A DNA stretch of 64,000 nucleotides, taken from NCBI GenBank assembly GCA_017427945.1, contig JAFRRT010000026.1, positions 62,001-126,000 of the forward strand. The letters run 5' to 3'. Numbering within the stretch: position 1 is the stretch's first letter; every line of letters begins with the position of its first letter. Position numbers and translations under genes: made by a program. The DNA comes from Muribaculaceae bacterium. GTDB lineage: Bacteria; Bacteroidota; Bacteroidia; Bacteroidales; Muribaculaceae. The notes below the pieces were generated by a model. The model saw only the letters and a program-made list of their open reading frames with translations, did no database searches and was not told the DNA's origin. This document shows, piece after piece, positions 44,016-52,220 of this stretch.

Positions 44016-44420
44016 TCAGAATTTCACGCGGCGCTCAGGGTCGCTATAAGAGAAGAAGCGTGCCTCTCCATCGGTGATGTACAGGGCCGCCATGTTGTCA
44101 TCGGCCTGATAGAACTGCTTGAGTTCGGGGTTCTGGTCGAGGATGAACTGCTTCATCTCGAGGTCATCATCGTTGACCAGCTTGCCGCTCACGCGGATCC
44201 ACTCGGCCTCGTTGGCCTTGGTGGCGCTCACCTCAAACTTGGGATTTGCCACCAGCTGCTTGAACACGTCCTTGTTCTTGGCGGTCATGAAGTAAAGACG
44301 GCCATTGTAAATCTCACTGACACCAAAGGGGCGCACCCTGGCATTGTCGCCATCGACAGTGGCGAGATAAAACACCTTGCACTCGGCAAGATACTCTTTG
44401 ATTTCCTGTAAAATGTCCAT
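44016..44420 (-). CDS. Pyridoxamine 5'-phosphate oxidase family protein
   Basis: A 134-residue split-barrel flavin-binding protein. It shows FYLATVDGDNARVRPFGV, LYFMTAKNKDVFKQL, AEWIRVSGKL and a C-terminal SYSDPERRVKF. Such small members usually bind FMN or F420-like cofactors, with an unknown substrate, and are not the biosynthetic PdxH, which is longer. It has a strong minus-strand promoter and precedes the 43484-44011 gene. Confidence 0.85.
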   Translation of the reverse strand: MDILQEIKEYLAECKVFYLATVDGDNARVRPFGVSEIYNGRLYFMTAKNKDVFKQLVANPKFEVSATKANEAEWIRVSGKLVNDDDLEMKQFILDQNPELKQFYQADDNMAALYITDGEARFFSYSDPERRVKF

Positions 44421-44442
44421 AATAACACAATTTTTGCTGCCA

Positions 44443-44473
44443 CAAAGGTAGCATAAAATATTACGATTTCAAA
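44443..44473 (-). promoter_or_regulatory. Promoter of the oxidase-family gene (minus strand)
   Basis: On the minus strand TTTG (44470-44473) and TACCTTTG (44443-44450) are spaced by exactly 19 bases; the ATG at 44420 follows 22 bases later. Confidence 0.8.
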
Positions 44474-44578
44474 TTTTTGGGCCTATTCTGTGATTAGGCT
44501 TTAGGGGTTAGGGGGCGAGTATTTCAAAAAAAAGTGGTTTTGTGCTTTTTGTCATGGCGGAGGGTTTTGCGAGCGATG

Positions 44579-44586
44579 TAATTTTG
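44579..44586 (+). promoter_or_regulatory. Possible -7 element of the phage portal cassette
   Basis: TAATTTTG matches TAnnTTTG, 54 bases before the portal ATG, in an A/T-rich 220-base gap. No -33 box at the right spacing is seen, so the call is weak. Confidence 0.4.
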
Positions 44587-44640
44587 CAGCGTCAACAATG
44601 ACAAACACTTTCATTAAACGACAATACATTTATTATTACC

Positions 44641-46053
44641 ATGAAAACACCAACCACCAACGAACAGCACACCCGCGTGCTGCATGCCGCCTATCAGGCC
44701 TGGATGAACGCGGCAGGTTTGCGACAGGCCCGCCTGCGCAACAAGCGGTTCACCTATGGCGACCAATGGGGTGACCTGATTCGCAACAACGAGGGTCGCG
44801 TCGTCACCGAGCGGGAACACCTCGCCGCCCAGGGTTGCGAGAGCATCACCAACAACCTCATCCGCCAGATGGTGAAGACCATCGTGGGACGTTTCAGGAG
44901 TCAGTACATCAAGCATGACGAAGCCGAGGAAGCGACGACACTCAGCGAAGTCGGCCGCGCCAATGAACTCGATGAACTCGACAGTCGTGCCCTTGAGGAG
45001 TTTTTGATTTCGGGCTGCTGCATCCAGCGCGTGGATACCTGTCGCGAGCCCGGCGCCAGCGAGCACATCAGGGTCGATAACGTGAACGTGAACAAGTTCT
45101 TTGTCAATGCGCTGAACGACACCCGCTCGTGGGACTGCGAACTCGTGGGCGAGCTGCATGACCTGAACATCGCCCAGTTGCTGCGACGCGTGGCGGGCGG
45201 CAACCAGCGCAAGGCGGCATGGGTGAGGCGACTCTATACCGACGGCGCCGAGGAACGCCTGGCCGACTTCACTGCCCAATTGGGTGCCGACACGCAGCTG
45301 GGCAGCGACTTCTGGCACGCCCGCGACGGCAAGTGCCGCGCCATCGAGGTGTGGGCACTCGAGAGCCGCGAAGTGATGGTGTGCCACAACCGCCGTGAGG
45401 GCACACTCACCGTGGAACCCGCCCATGCATCCCACCGCATGAGGAATCGTGCCGATGTATCGGTCCGCTGGGACATCGCTACCGTGTGGCACTGCCGCTG
45501 GTTCAGCCCCATGGGCGACCTTCTGTGCGAGTATGATTCGCCCTGGCAACACGGGAGCCATCCCTTTGTCATCAAACTTTATCCGCTCACCGACGGCGAG
45601 GTGCATGCCGTTGTCGAGGACATCATCGACGCGCAGAAGCACGTCAACCGCATGATATCGCTGCTGGACCAGGTGATGCGCTCGAGCGCCAAGGGAGTGC
45701 TGCTCTTTCCCGAGACGGCTCTGCCCGACGGATGGACCTGGGAGGATGCACGCCGCTGCTGGTCAAGCGCTAACGGCCTGCTGCCCTACAACCCCAACTA
45801 CGGCGAGGCCAAACCCGAACAGATCAGCGCCAACAACACGGGGCTGGGAGCATACCAGATGATTGAACTGCAGATGAAACTGTTTGAGGAAATCAGCGGT
45901 GTGAGCGGTGCCCTACAGGGCAAGAACCCCACTGTAAACAGCGCTAACGTCTATCAGTTGCAGAGCGAGAACGCCAACATCGCTTTGAGCGACGTGTATG
46001 ACTCCTTCCAGGCCTTCCGCCGACAACGAGACCGGAAAATAGTTAATAGTTAA
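44641..46053 (+). CDS. Phage portal protein, possibly truncated at its C-terminus
   Basis: A 470-residue portal-like protein, which in phages forms the ring through which DNA enters the capsid. Typical parts are ESITNNLIRQMVKTIVGRF near residue 70, RVDNVNVNKFFVNALNDTR, a beta-rich wing region with VWALESREVMVCHNR, and the helical YQMIELQMKLFEEISGVSG followed by ALQGK near the C-terminus. The end of the protein (KIVNS and the stop) is encoded by a heptamer repeat array, and related portals usually continue past RDRK, so a C-terminal loss is likely. It heads the cassette portal, small acidic protein, capsid protein, peptidase. Confidence 0.82.
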   Translation: MKTPTTNEQHTRVLHAAYQAWMNAAGLRQARLRNKRFTYGDQWGDLIRNNEGRVVTEREHLAAQGCESITNNLIRQMVKTIVGRFRSQYIKHDEAEEATTLSEVGRANELDELDSRALEEFLISGCCIQRVDTCREPGASEHIRVDNVNVNKFFVNALNDTRSWDCELVGELHDLNIAQLLRRVAGGNQRKAAWVRRLYTDGAEERLADFTAQLGADTQLGSDFWHARDGKCRAIEVWALESREVMVCHNRREGTLTVEPAHASHRMRNRADVSVRWDIATVWHCRWFSPMGDLLCEYDSPWQHGSHPFVIKLYPLTDGEVHAVVEDIIDAQKHVNRMISLLDQVMRSSAKGVLLFPETALPDGWTWEDARRCWSSANGLLPYNPNYGEAKPEQISANNTGLGAYQMIELQMKLFEEISGVSGALQGKNPTVNSANVYQLQSENANIALSDVYDSFQAFRRQRDRKIVNS

Positions 46054-46072
46054 TAGAGAATAGTTAATAGTT
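46039..46072 (+). repeat. Heptamer-type repeat (ATAGTTA) at the end of the portal gene
   Basis: About five copies of ATAGTTA or ATAGAGA. The portal stop codon TAA (46051-46053) lies inside it. It resembles the array at 39061-39087. Confidence 0.75.
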
Positions 46073-46100
46073 TTAGTAACCGTTTTAAATTTTATATGCC

Positions 46101-46505
46101 ATGAATGAACAGCATGATTTAGAAAACGTGGCGAAAGACGAGGCCATGACGCCACCGCCTTTTCGCCTCAGTGAAGAACCACAAGAGGAGCAACAGCCGC
46201 AGCCGTGCGCCTCCCCCACCCTTGCCGAACAGATTGCGGCGCTGGCACTCGACGAGAGTACGTCACAGCGCCTGGCTACACTCACCTGCGGTATCGAGCC
46301 GCAGGCAGTAACACCCGACCTGCTCACCACCCTCGCTCGCGGCATCACCCACGACGAGGACGTGCAAAACGCCGATGCGGCGGGCTATCTGCGCGGTCGC
46401 AACGAGCATATCGAGGCCGTATTGCATCCACAACCTCAAGACGAGGAGCAAGCCGAAAGCGCACCCGTCTTTCCCCGTTACTGCCGACGCAGCATTTGGG
46501 ATTAA
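46101..46505 (+). CDS. Small acidic protein between portal and capsid genes, scaffold candidate
   Basis: A 134-residue acidic protein with a Pro/Glu/Gln-rich N-terminal third, a helical middle (LAEQIAALALDESTSQ; TPDLLTTLARGITHD) and the phrase AAGYLRGRNEHIEAVLH. I do not recognise the family. Its place between portal and major capsid genes, its charge and its low complexity fit a scaffolding or capsid-accessory protein, but no protease or decoration motif is visible. Starts 47 bases after the portal stop. Confidence 0.6.
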   Translation: MNEQHDLENVAKDEAMTPPPFRLSEEPQEEQQPQPCASPTLAEQIAALALDESTSQRLATLTCGIEPQAVTPDLLTTLARGITHDEDVQNADAAGYLRGRNEHIEAVLHPQPQDEEQAESAPVFPRYCRRSIWD

Positions 46506-46582
46506 TCAGTTAGCAGTTTCTCTTAACAACTACAGACAATACACTTATACACAAAAACACAAATCTTTAAAAACAACAAACC

Positions 46583-47989
46583 ATGAACATCATCATTTTA
46601 ACAAAGACTCTGCGCTGGATGCGCAACCACAAGAAGTTAGTCATCTTTGCCATCGTTATGATCCTTATTGCCATTCTCGCGTCCTGCATGGGCGGTGACC
46701 ATGGCGCCGCAAGCCTCGCCGTGGGTATGCTCATCGGTGGCGTCGAGGATGGTCAGCATGTCGTTGACGGCCCGCTCACCACCGACCTGACCCGCGAGGG
46801 CTCGCCCGACCTGTTGCTCAACGAGATTGACCAGCAAATCGTGAAAATCCGCCCCATGTCCACCCCCATCGACCAGATTTCGCGCTATGGCGGCAGCAAG
46901 CATGCCGGTAGCATGACTGTCGATTTCTATAGTGTGGACACCAAGCCCACAAAAACGCGTCTGAACGGTGCCATCGAGGAATCGGACCCCAGTGAAGGTG
47001 ACGAAACGCCCGTCATCACCATCAACACCGACAACAATGACATCTTTGATGCCACCGACACGATTCTCGTGCAAAGTGTGTCGGGCTACGAGAAAGATGG
47101 CGTCACCGAGAGCGGACAGGACCTGATGCTCTACGTCTTGAACCGCGACACCAACGGCGTCACCGTCATGGCTGTGAACGGCCCCACGCTGAACGGTGTG
47201 CCCAACTGCTTCCCCGGCATCAACAACGGCGTTACCCTGGTGCGCATGGGACGTGCCGCCAGCGAACTCGACGTGCAGTCACCACAGTTCGAGGCCCTTC
47301 CCAAGAAGAGCCGCAACCTGTGTCAGATCTTTAAAATGCAGGTGGAGCAAAGCACATTGCAGCGCCTTGCCAACAAGGAAGTGGGCTGGACGATGAGCGA
47401 CCAGGAAGAGGCAGCCGTCTATGATATGCGCCTGGGCATGGAGAAGTCGTTCCTCTTCGGTACCGCCCGCCAGCTGTGGGACAATTTTAAGAAAGAATAC
47501 GTCTATTTCACTGGCGGCATCTGGAGCCAGGCAGGCAAGGACTTCTACATTGAGTCATCGACGGGCCTGACGGCCGCCAGGATGGTGGACCTGATGCACG
47601 ATGCCTTCACCGGCAACGCCGGCAGCAAGCGCAAGATTCTGATTGGCGGCAGCGGCCTCATCAGCAGCATCAGCAAGCTCGACTATGACCGCGTCATCAC
47701 CGCTGGTCAGCATGTAAGTAAATGGGGAATAGACTTCACTGAATTGAGGTCAAAATTCGGCTGCATCTACCTGATGCTCAGCGAGGTGTTTGACGAGGTT
47801 GGCATGACCGATGCCGGTATTGTCATCGACCCCGAGTATATCCAGAAGTACACCCACATCCCCTTCAGTACCGAGCAGCTCAACCTCAAGAAGAGCGGCG
47901 TGCGCAACGTTGACGCGCTGGTGATGACCGAGGCATCGTGCCTGGTGCTGCGCTACCCCAACGCTCACATGCGTGTCACCACCCGATGA
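46583..47989 (+). CDS. Phage major capsid protein (SU10/DUF5309-like) with lipoprotein-type N-terminus
   Basis: A 468-residue protein. The body from about residue 60 resembles the SU10-type HK97-fold major capsid proteins: DLLLNEIDQQIVKIRPMSTP, KHAGSMTVDFYSVDTKPTKT, MEKSFLFGTARQLWDN, YFTGGIWSQAG, RKILIGGSGLISSI and the C-terminal YPNAHMRV. Residues 13-38 read as a secretion signal: Arg/Lys start, hydrophobic LVIFAIVMILIAI, then the lipobox LASC at Cys35. Translation could begin at Met1, Met13 or the internal Met36 (ATG 46688), which would remove the signal. A capsid protein with such an N-terminus is unusual. The peptidase gene overlaps its stop by four bases. Confidence 0.8.
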   Translation: MNIIILTKTLRWMRNHKKLVIFAIVMILIAILASCMGGDHGAASLAVGMLIGGVEDGQHVVDGPLTTDLTREGSPDLLLNEIDQQIVKIRPMSTPIDQISRYGGSKHAGSMTVDFYSVDTKPTKTRLNGAIEESDPSEGDETPVITINTDNNDIFDATDTILVQSVSGYEKDGVTESGQDLMLYVLNRDTNGVTVMAVNGPTLNGVPNCFPGINNGVTLVRMGRAASELDVQSPQFEALPKKSRNLCQIFKMQVEQSTLQRLANKEVGWTMSDQEEAAVYDMRLGMEKSFLFGTARQLWDNFKKEYVYFTGGIWSQAGKDFYIESSTGLTAARMVDLMHDAFTGNAGSKRKILIGGSGLISSISKLDYDRVITAGQHVSKWGIDFTELRSKFGCIYLMLSEVFDEVGMTDAGIVIDPEYIQKYTHIPFSTEQLNLKKSGVRNVDALVMTEASCLVLRYPNAHMRVTTR

Positions 47990-48384
47990 AGTATTTCACC
48001 ATTCAGGAACTGACACGCTCGGTGACAGCACGTCGGCTGGGCATCGACAACACGCCGCCAGCCAGTGCCGTCAAAGCGCTGCATGAACTGGTAGATTGTG
48101 TGCTCGATCCCTTGCGCGAGGCTTGGGGCGGACCTATCAGGGTCAATAGCGGCTACCGCTGCCCCGAGCTGAACCAGGCAGTGGGAGGCACGCCGACGAG
48201 CCAGCACCAGAGCGGCGAGGCCGCCGACATCACTGTGGGCTCACGCTCCGGCAACCGTCGCCTGCTGTCGCTCATCAAGCAGCTTAATCTGCCCGTTGAC
48301 CAGTGCATCGACGAGAAAGGCTGCCGCTGGATCCATGTGAGCCACCGCCGTGGCCGCAACCGCCGCCTCTACATGAAATTCTGA
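47986..48384 (+). CDS. M15 family D-Ala-D-Ala carboxypeptidase-like endolysin
   Basis: A 132-residue zinc peptidase of family M15, the type used as phage endolysin or as a murein carboxypeptidase. The zinc ligands are complete: His74 in SQHQSGEAADI, Asp81 in the same motif, and His117 in WIHVSH. The substrate strand VNSGYRCPELNQAVGG is typical. The ATG at 47986 overlaps the capsid stop (ATGA), so translation is coupled to the capsid gene. No signal peptide is present and no holin gene follows. It is the last gene of the cassette. Confidence 0.88.
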   Translation: MKYFTIQELTRSVTARRLGIDNTPPASAVKALHELVDCVLDPLREAWGGPIRVNSGYRCPELNQAVGGTPTSQHQSGEAADITVGSRSGNRRLLSLIKQLNLPVDQCIDEKGCRWIHVSHRRGRNRRLYMKF

Positions 48385-48408
48385 CCTGGAACGGTTCAGA
48401 CTATCTTA

Positions 48409-48486
48409 ACTACGGATTACACCGATTTAACGAATTGATTGACAAACAATTAATTCGCTCAAAAACGGGTGATTCGTAGTTTTTTG
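48409..48486. terminator. Inverted repeat between the convergent peptidase and transporter genes
   Basis: AACTACGGATTACACCG pairs imperfectly with CGGGTGATTCGTAGTT, enclosing CGAATTG/CAATTAATTCG; T-run at 48480-48485. It probably ends transcripts from both sides. Confidence 0.6.
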
Positions 48487-48487
48487 T

Positions 48488-50152
48488 TTACAGGAAGATG
48501 AGGAGGAGTACCTGGGCGATGATGACGCGCAGGAACATGCTCAGGGGATAGACGGCGGCATAGGCCACCGAGGGGCGGTCGCTGCCAAGCGTCTCGTTGG
48601 CGTAGTTCATGGCCATGGGATTTGCCATCGCGCCGCTAAGCATACCACTAACCGAGGCATAGTCGATATGCGCCATGCGCAGCGCTATCCAACCCACAAT
48701 CAGCACAGGGATAATGGTGAGCAGGAAGCCCGTACCCACCCACAGCAGGCCCTCGGGACGAATGACGGTGGCAAAGAAGTCGGGGCCCGATGCCAGTCCC
48801 AGGCAAGCAAGATACAGGGCAAGGCCGATGGAGCGCAGCATCAGGTTGGCGCTCGACGTGGTATAGGCGTTGATGTGGATACGGGGGCCAAAGGCACCGA
48901 TGAGGATGCCGGCGATGATGGGGCCTCCTGCCAGTCCCAACTTCACGGGGGCGGTGATGCCCGGTAAGACGATGGGTATGGAACCCAAAATGAGACCAAA
49001 CGTCATACCCAGGAAAACGGTGATGAGGTTAGGTTCGTCGAGCATCTTGACGGCGTTGCCCACCTCTTTCTCTACATTTTTGATGGCCTCGCTGTGACCG
49101 ACGACGATGATGCGGTCGCCAATAAGCAGTCGCAAGTCGGGCGTGGCAAGCAACTGCAGGCCGCCACGGTTCACGCGGCTGATGTTCACGCCATAGTTGC
49201 GGCGCAAACGCAGGGAGCCCAGTTTGCGGCCGTTGATTTCGGGTTTAGTAATCAGGATGGCCTGCGAGACGAGGTCGCTGTCGATGGCGTTCCAGTCAAT
49301 ATCATCCTTGTTCCAGTCGGTCGCCTCCTGCTTGCCGAAGAGGACTTCCATCGCCTCGGCAGCATCTTGGTCCCTCATGGTCACCAGCAGGCGGTCGTCG
49401 GCCATGAGGACCGTTCCGGCCTCAGGAATGGTCACCTTGCCGTCACGCCACAGGCGTGAGATGACGAACTGACGGGGGCTGATGCGTGCCAAGTCGCCTA
49501 CGGTCTTGCCGATGATGCCCTCGTTGCGCACGCGGTAAGCGGCAATGAACGTGTGGTCGGCTTCATCCTCGCTCTCGTCGATAAGGTGATCGCTGTGGCG
49601 CACCAGCACCTTGCGGATGAGTGCCAATGCCAAGATGACACCCACCACACCCAAAGGATAGGTCACCGCACAACCCAATGCCGCGCCACTCTCGGGGCTA
49701 TGCAGCTGGGCCAACGTCTGCTGTGCCGCTGCCAGTGCAGGGGTGTTGGTCGTGGCACCACACATGATGCCCACCGCGTCACTCAGGTTAATGCCCAGTA
49801 AGGGCAACAACAGCGTGAGCACTGTTCCCACCAGTACCACACCTATCGCCAACATATTGAGCGTGAGGCCCGACTTGTGGAACGAGCTGAAGAAACCAGG
49901 TCCCACCTGCAAACCTAAAGCATAGACAAAGAGCACCAGACCGAAGTTCTGGGCATATTGCAACATGCGGGGCTCGATGGAGATGCCCAAATGTCCCGCG
50001 AGGATGCCGAGGAAGAAGACAAAAGCCACACCGAGCGAAACGCCCAGCACCTTAATCTTGCCAAGCGCCAAGCCGCAGGCACACAGCAGCGAAAGTATCA
50101 CCACCGCCTGCACCGCCGAGTGCGTCAAGAATATGTCAGTCAGCCACTGCAT
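48488..50152 (-). CDS. AspT/YidE/YbjL-family transporter
   Basis: A 554-residue membrane protein of the aspartate-alanine exchanger family. Two blocks of hydrophobic segments (about 1-180 and 370-554), each holding an AspT/YidE/YbjL duplication, flank two cytoplasmic TrkA-C domains (about 200-360), seen as NEGIIGKTVGDL, PEAGTVLMADDRLLVTM and RKLGSLRLRRNYG. The glycine-rich motifs GLVLFVYALGLQVGPGFF and CGATTNTPALAAAQ are characteristic. Transport substrate is unknown. It is the last gene of a minus-strand operon that starts near 54002. Confidence 0.88.
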   Translation of the reverse strand: MQWLTDIFLTHSAVQAVVILSLLCACGLALGKIKVLGVSLGVAFVFFLGILAGHLGISIEPRMLQYAQNFGLVLFVYALGLQVGPGFFSSFHKSGLTLNMLAIGVVLVGTVLTLLLPLLGINLSDAVGIMCGATTNTPALAAAQQTLAQLHSPESGAALGCAVTYPLGVVGVILALALIRKVLVRHSDHLIDESEDEADHTFIAAYRVRNEGIIGKTVGDLARISPRQFVISRLWRDGKVTIPEAGTVLMADDRLLVTMRDQDAAEAMEVLFGKQEATDWNKDDIDWNAIDSDLVSQAILITKPEINGRKLGSLRLRRNYGVNISRVNRGGLQLLATPDLRLLIGDRIIVVGHSEAIKNVEKEVGNAVKMLDEPNLITVFLGMTFGLILGSIPIVLPGITAPVKLGLAGGPIIAGILIGAFGPRIHINAYTTSSANLMLRSIGLALYLACLGLASGPDFFATVIRPEGLLWVGTGFLLTIIPVLIVGWIALRMAHIDYASVSGMLSGAMANPMAMNYANETLGSDRPSVAYAAVYPLSMFLRVIIAQVLLLIFL

Positions 50153-50172
50153 TAAGTCAATGAAATATCATA

Positions 50173-51288
50173 TTAAGATTGAAATTGCGTCACAATGTCG
50201 CGAACTGCCGCAGCCACACGACAGCGCGTGCCGTCGGGGGCCATCGCCTCGGCTTCCGCCAGCCCTTCGCTGACAGCGACTGCCGCGCAAAAGCCCGCTT
50301 CACGCGGGTCAAAGCCTTGCGCTATCTTGCCGCAGACGGCAGCCACGGGAACACCCCGCTCCTGAGCCATCTTAGCAACACAGCCAGGTCCCTTACCCAT
50401 CATGGTCTGGCGGTCCAGTTGACCCTCGCCCGTGATGACGAGGTCGGCACCCATAAGTGCCTCGTTCAGGCCGTTGCGGGCGAGTACATAGGGTGCGCCC
50501 TCCAGCAGTTCACAGTTCAGCAGATGCAGCATCAACGAGGGGATACCGCCCGCCGCGCCACAACCGGGTGTGGTGGCAATTTCCTCGCCGACGATGTCGG
50601 CCACGCGGCACATGCCGCGCTCCAGTTGCCTTACCTGCTCAGGGTCAGCCCCTTTTTGAGGTCCGAAAATCTTTGCAGTCCCCAATTCGCCGCACAGCGG
50701 GTTATCGACATCGGCCAAAAGGGTGAAACGGCTTTCAAGCACCTCATGCGGTATGCCGCCGGTCCCGATATGGTCAAGTTCCTGCAGATTACCACCGCAA
50801 GGAAAGAGCATTCGCCCCTCGGCATTGAAAAACTCCGCGCCCAGGGCACTCATGATACCCATCGCCGCGTCGCAGGTTGCCGAGCCACCCAAGCCTAGCA
50901 CGATGTGACGACTGCCACGCTCCATGGCGTCGCGCATCATCAGTCCCGTGCCAAACGTGTTCAGGCGAAAGATGTCACGCATCTCGTCGGGCACCCGCGA
51001 CATGCCGCTGGCGGCAGCCACCTCAATCAGGGCTGTGCCATCGTCACACAGGAAATAAGATGCCTCAACGGGCGGCAGGGTGATTAACGGAGCTATTGTG
51101 GGGACGGTCACCCGCACGCCCTTTAGGGTAGATGCGAGCACCTCGGTTGTGCCGTCGCCACCGTCGGCGACAGGCACACAAGTCACATTGAGCCCATCGC
51201 AGTCATGGAGTGCCAGATGGGCCGACTCGTTCAAGTCGCTTGCTGTCGCTGATCCTTTGAACTTATCAAACGCCAGGACAACCTTCAT
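50173..51288 (-). CDS. Glycerate 2-kinase (GlxK/GarK type)
   Basis: A 371-residue kinase that makes phosphoglycerate from glycerate. Hallmarks are AFDKFKGSATASD, PVADGGDGTTEV, IEVAAASGM, LGLGGSATCDAAMG, FGPQKGAD, GCGAAGGIP and ITGEGQLDRQT. Its ATG shares one base with the stop of the upstream coiled-coil lipoprotein gene, and the transporter follows after 20 bases, so all are in one transcript. Whether the transporter brings in a glycerate-like acid is a guess from adjacency. Confidence 0.92.
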   Translation of the reverse strand: MKVVLAFDKFKGSATASDLNESAHLALHDCDGLNVTCVPVADGGDGTTEVLASTLKGVRVTVPTIAPLITLPPVEASYFLCDDGTALIEVAAASGMSRVPDEMRDIFRLNTFGTGLMMRDAMERGSRHIVLGLGGSATCDAAMGIMSALGAEFFNAEGRMLFPCGGNLQELDHIGTGGIPHEVLESRFTLLADVDNPLCGELGTAKIFGPQKGADPEQVRQLERGMCRVADIVGEEIATTPGCGAAGGIPSLMLHLLNCELLEGAPYVLARNGLNEALMGADLVITGEGQLDRQTMMGKGPGCVAKMAQERGVPVAAVCGKIAQGFDPREAGFCAAVAVSEGLAEAEAMAPDGTRCRVAAAVRDIVTQFQS

Positions 51289-52175
51289 CAGTCAACCTTG
51301 ACAACAAGGAAATTGGATTTCTCCCAGAAGCGGTCAGCATTCAGGATGTGCAACGTCTTGACATTGCCATGGTCCACCAACTCGTAGGAGTCCTTGGGGT
51401 GGTTGGTCAAGAGCTGTGCCTTATTGCTGTGAAGGGGAATCTCGCTCAAGGTGCGGCGGTCGGCCTTGGTGAAATAGGACATCTCAAAGTCGCCCTCGAG
51501 GATTCGTGTCTTGCGCAGGAAACCGCTCTCAATGATTTTGTTGGCCTTGAGTTCCTTCTTCGAGCCAACAACATAATAGCAGGTGTTGAGGTTGTTCACC
51601 TCGGCGGTCAAGTTCTTGGACTGCTCCTGAGCAGCCTCTTTCTCCTTGATGACAGCCTTGTTGACGGTGTTCAACGAGTCAACGCTCTGATTCAGATTTT
51701 TAATCTGGATGTGCGCAGCCGCCAATTGCTCGGTCAGGCCGTTAATGGTGGTCTGCTGGTCTTCGAGCTGACGCTTGAGGCTGGCGATGGTCTTTTCCAT
51801 CTTACCGTTGTAGTTGGTGGACTGTTTCAGTCGTTTCTCCAACTCCTCGAGACGAGCTTTGTGCTTGTTGATGGACTGCTGGATGAGCACGATGTCATCG
51901 CGCAGCTGTTTCTTGCGGTCGGGCGTCTCGCTACTCAGATTGTTGACCGAGACGATGTCTTCCAGTTCCTTGATCTGCGTCATACCCTCGCTGATGTCGT
52001 TCATCAGATCCATGAGGCTGTCACGTTCAGCATTGGCAGTATTGATGGAGTCTTGCAAGGCGGCGTTGATGGAATCCTGACGCATCGCCTCCTGCTCCAG
52101 TTGATTGGCGCGCTTGCAAGCGGGCAGCAATGCCAGGCCAATCATCAACCACACTAAATAAAAAATCTTTTTCAT
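51288..52175 (-). CDS. Coiled-coil lipoprotein of unknown function
   Basis: A 295-residue lipoprotein; signal ends in LPAC at Cys20. Residues 30-195 form a long heptad-rich coiled coil (for example HKARLEELEKRLKQS and IASLKRQLEDQQTTINGL). The C-terminal 95 residues, from CYYVVGSKKELKANKI, form a compact domain with FEMSYFTKADRR and ILNADRFWEKS. The same overall form is seen in uncharacterised Bacteroidales proteins. It probably sits in the periplasm, anchored in a membrane. Role unknown. Confidence 0.8.
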   Translation of the reverse strand: MKKIFYLVWLMIGLALLPACKRANQLEQEAMRQDSINAALQDSINTANAERDSLMDLMNDISEGMTQIKELEDIVSVNNLSSETPDRKKQLRDDIVLIQQSINKHKARLEELEKRLKQSTNYNGKMEKTIASLKRQLEDQQTTINGLTEQLAAAHIQIKNLNQSVDSLNTVNKAVIKEKEAAQEQSKNLTAEVNNLNTCYYVVGSKKELKANKIIESGFLRKTRILEGDFEMSYFTKADRRTLSEIPLHSNKAQLLTNHPKDSYELVDHGNVKTLHILNADRFWEKSNFLVVKVD

Positions 52176-52220
52176 ATCCGTCTGTTTTGTTATAGTCTTG
52201 TTCTATAAGTGCTTAAAATA

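Noticed and set aside
43484-44420. Toxin-antitoxin pair
   Set aside because: Two small adjacent genes, but one is a clear flavin-type split-barrel protein and neither shows toxin or antitoxin motifs.
44421-48487. Attachment sites flanking the phage cassette
   Set aside because: No direct repeat of useful length was found by eye between the left gap (44421-44640) and the right gap (48385-48487), and no tRNA gene is present.
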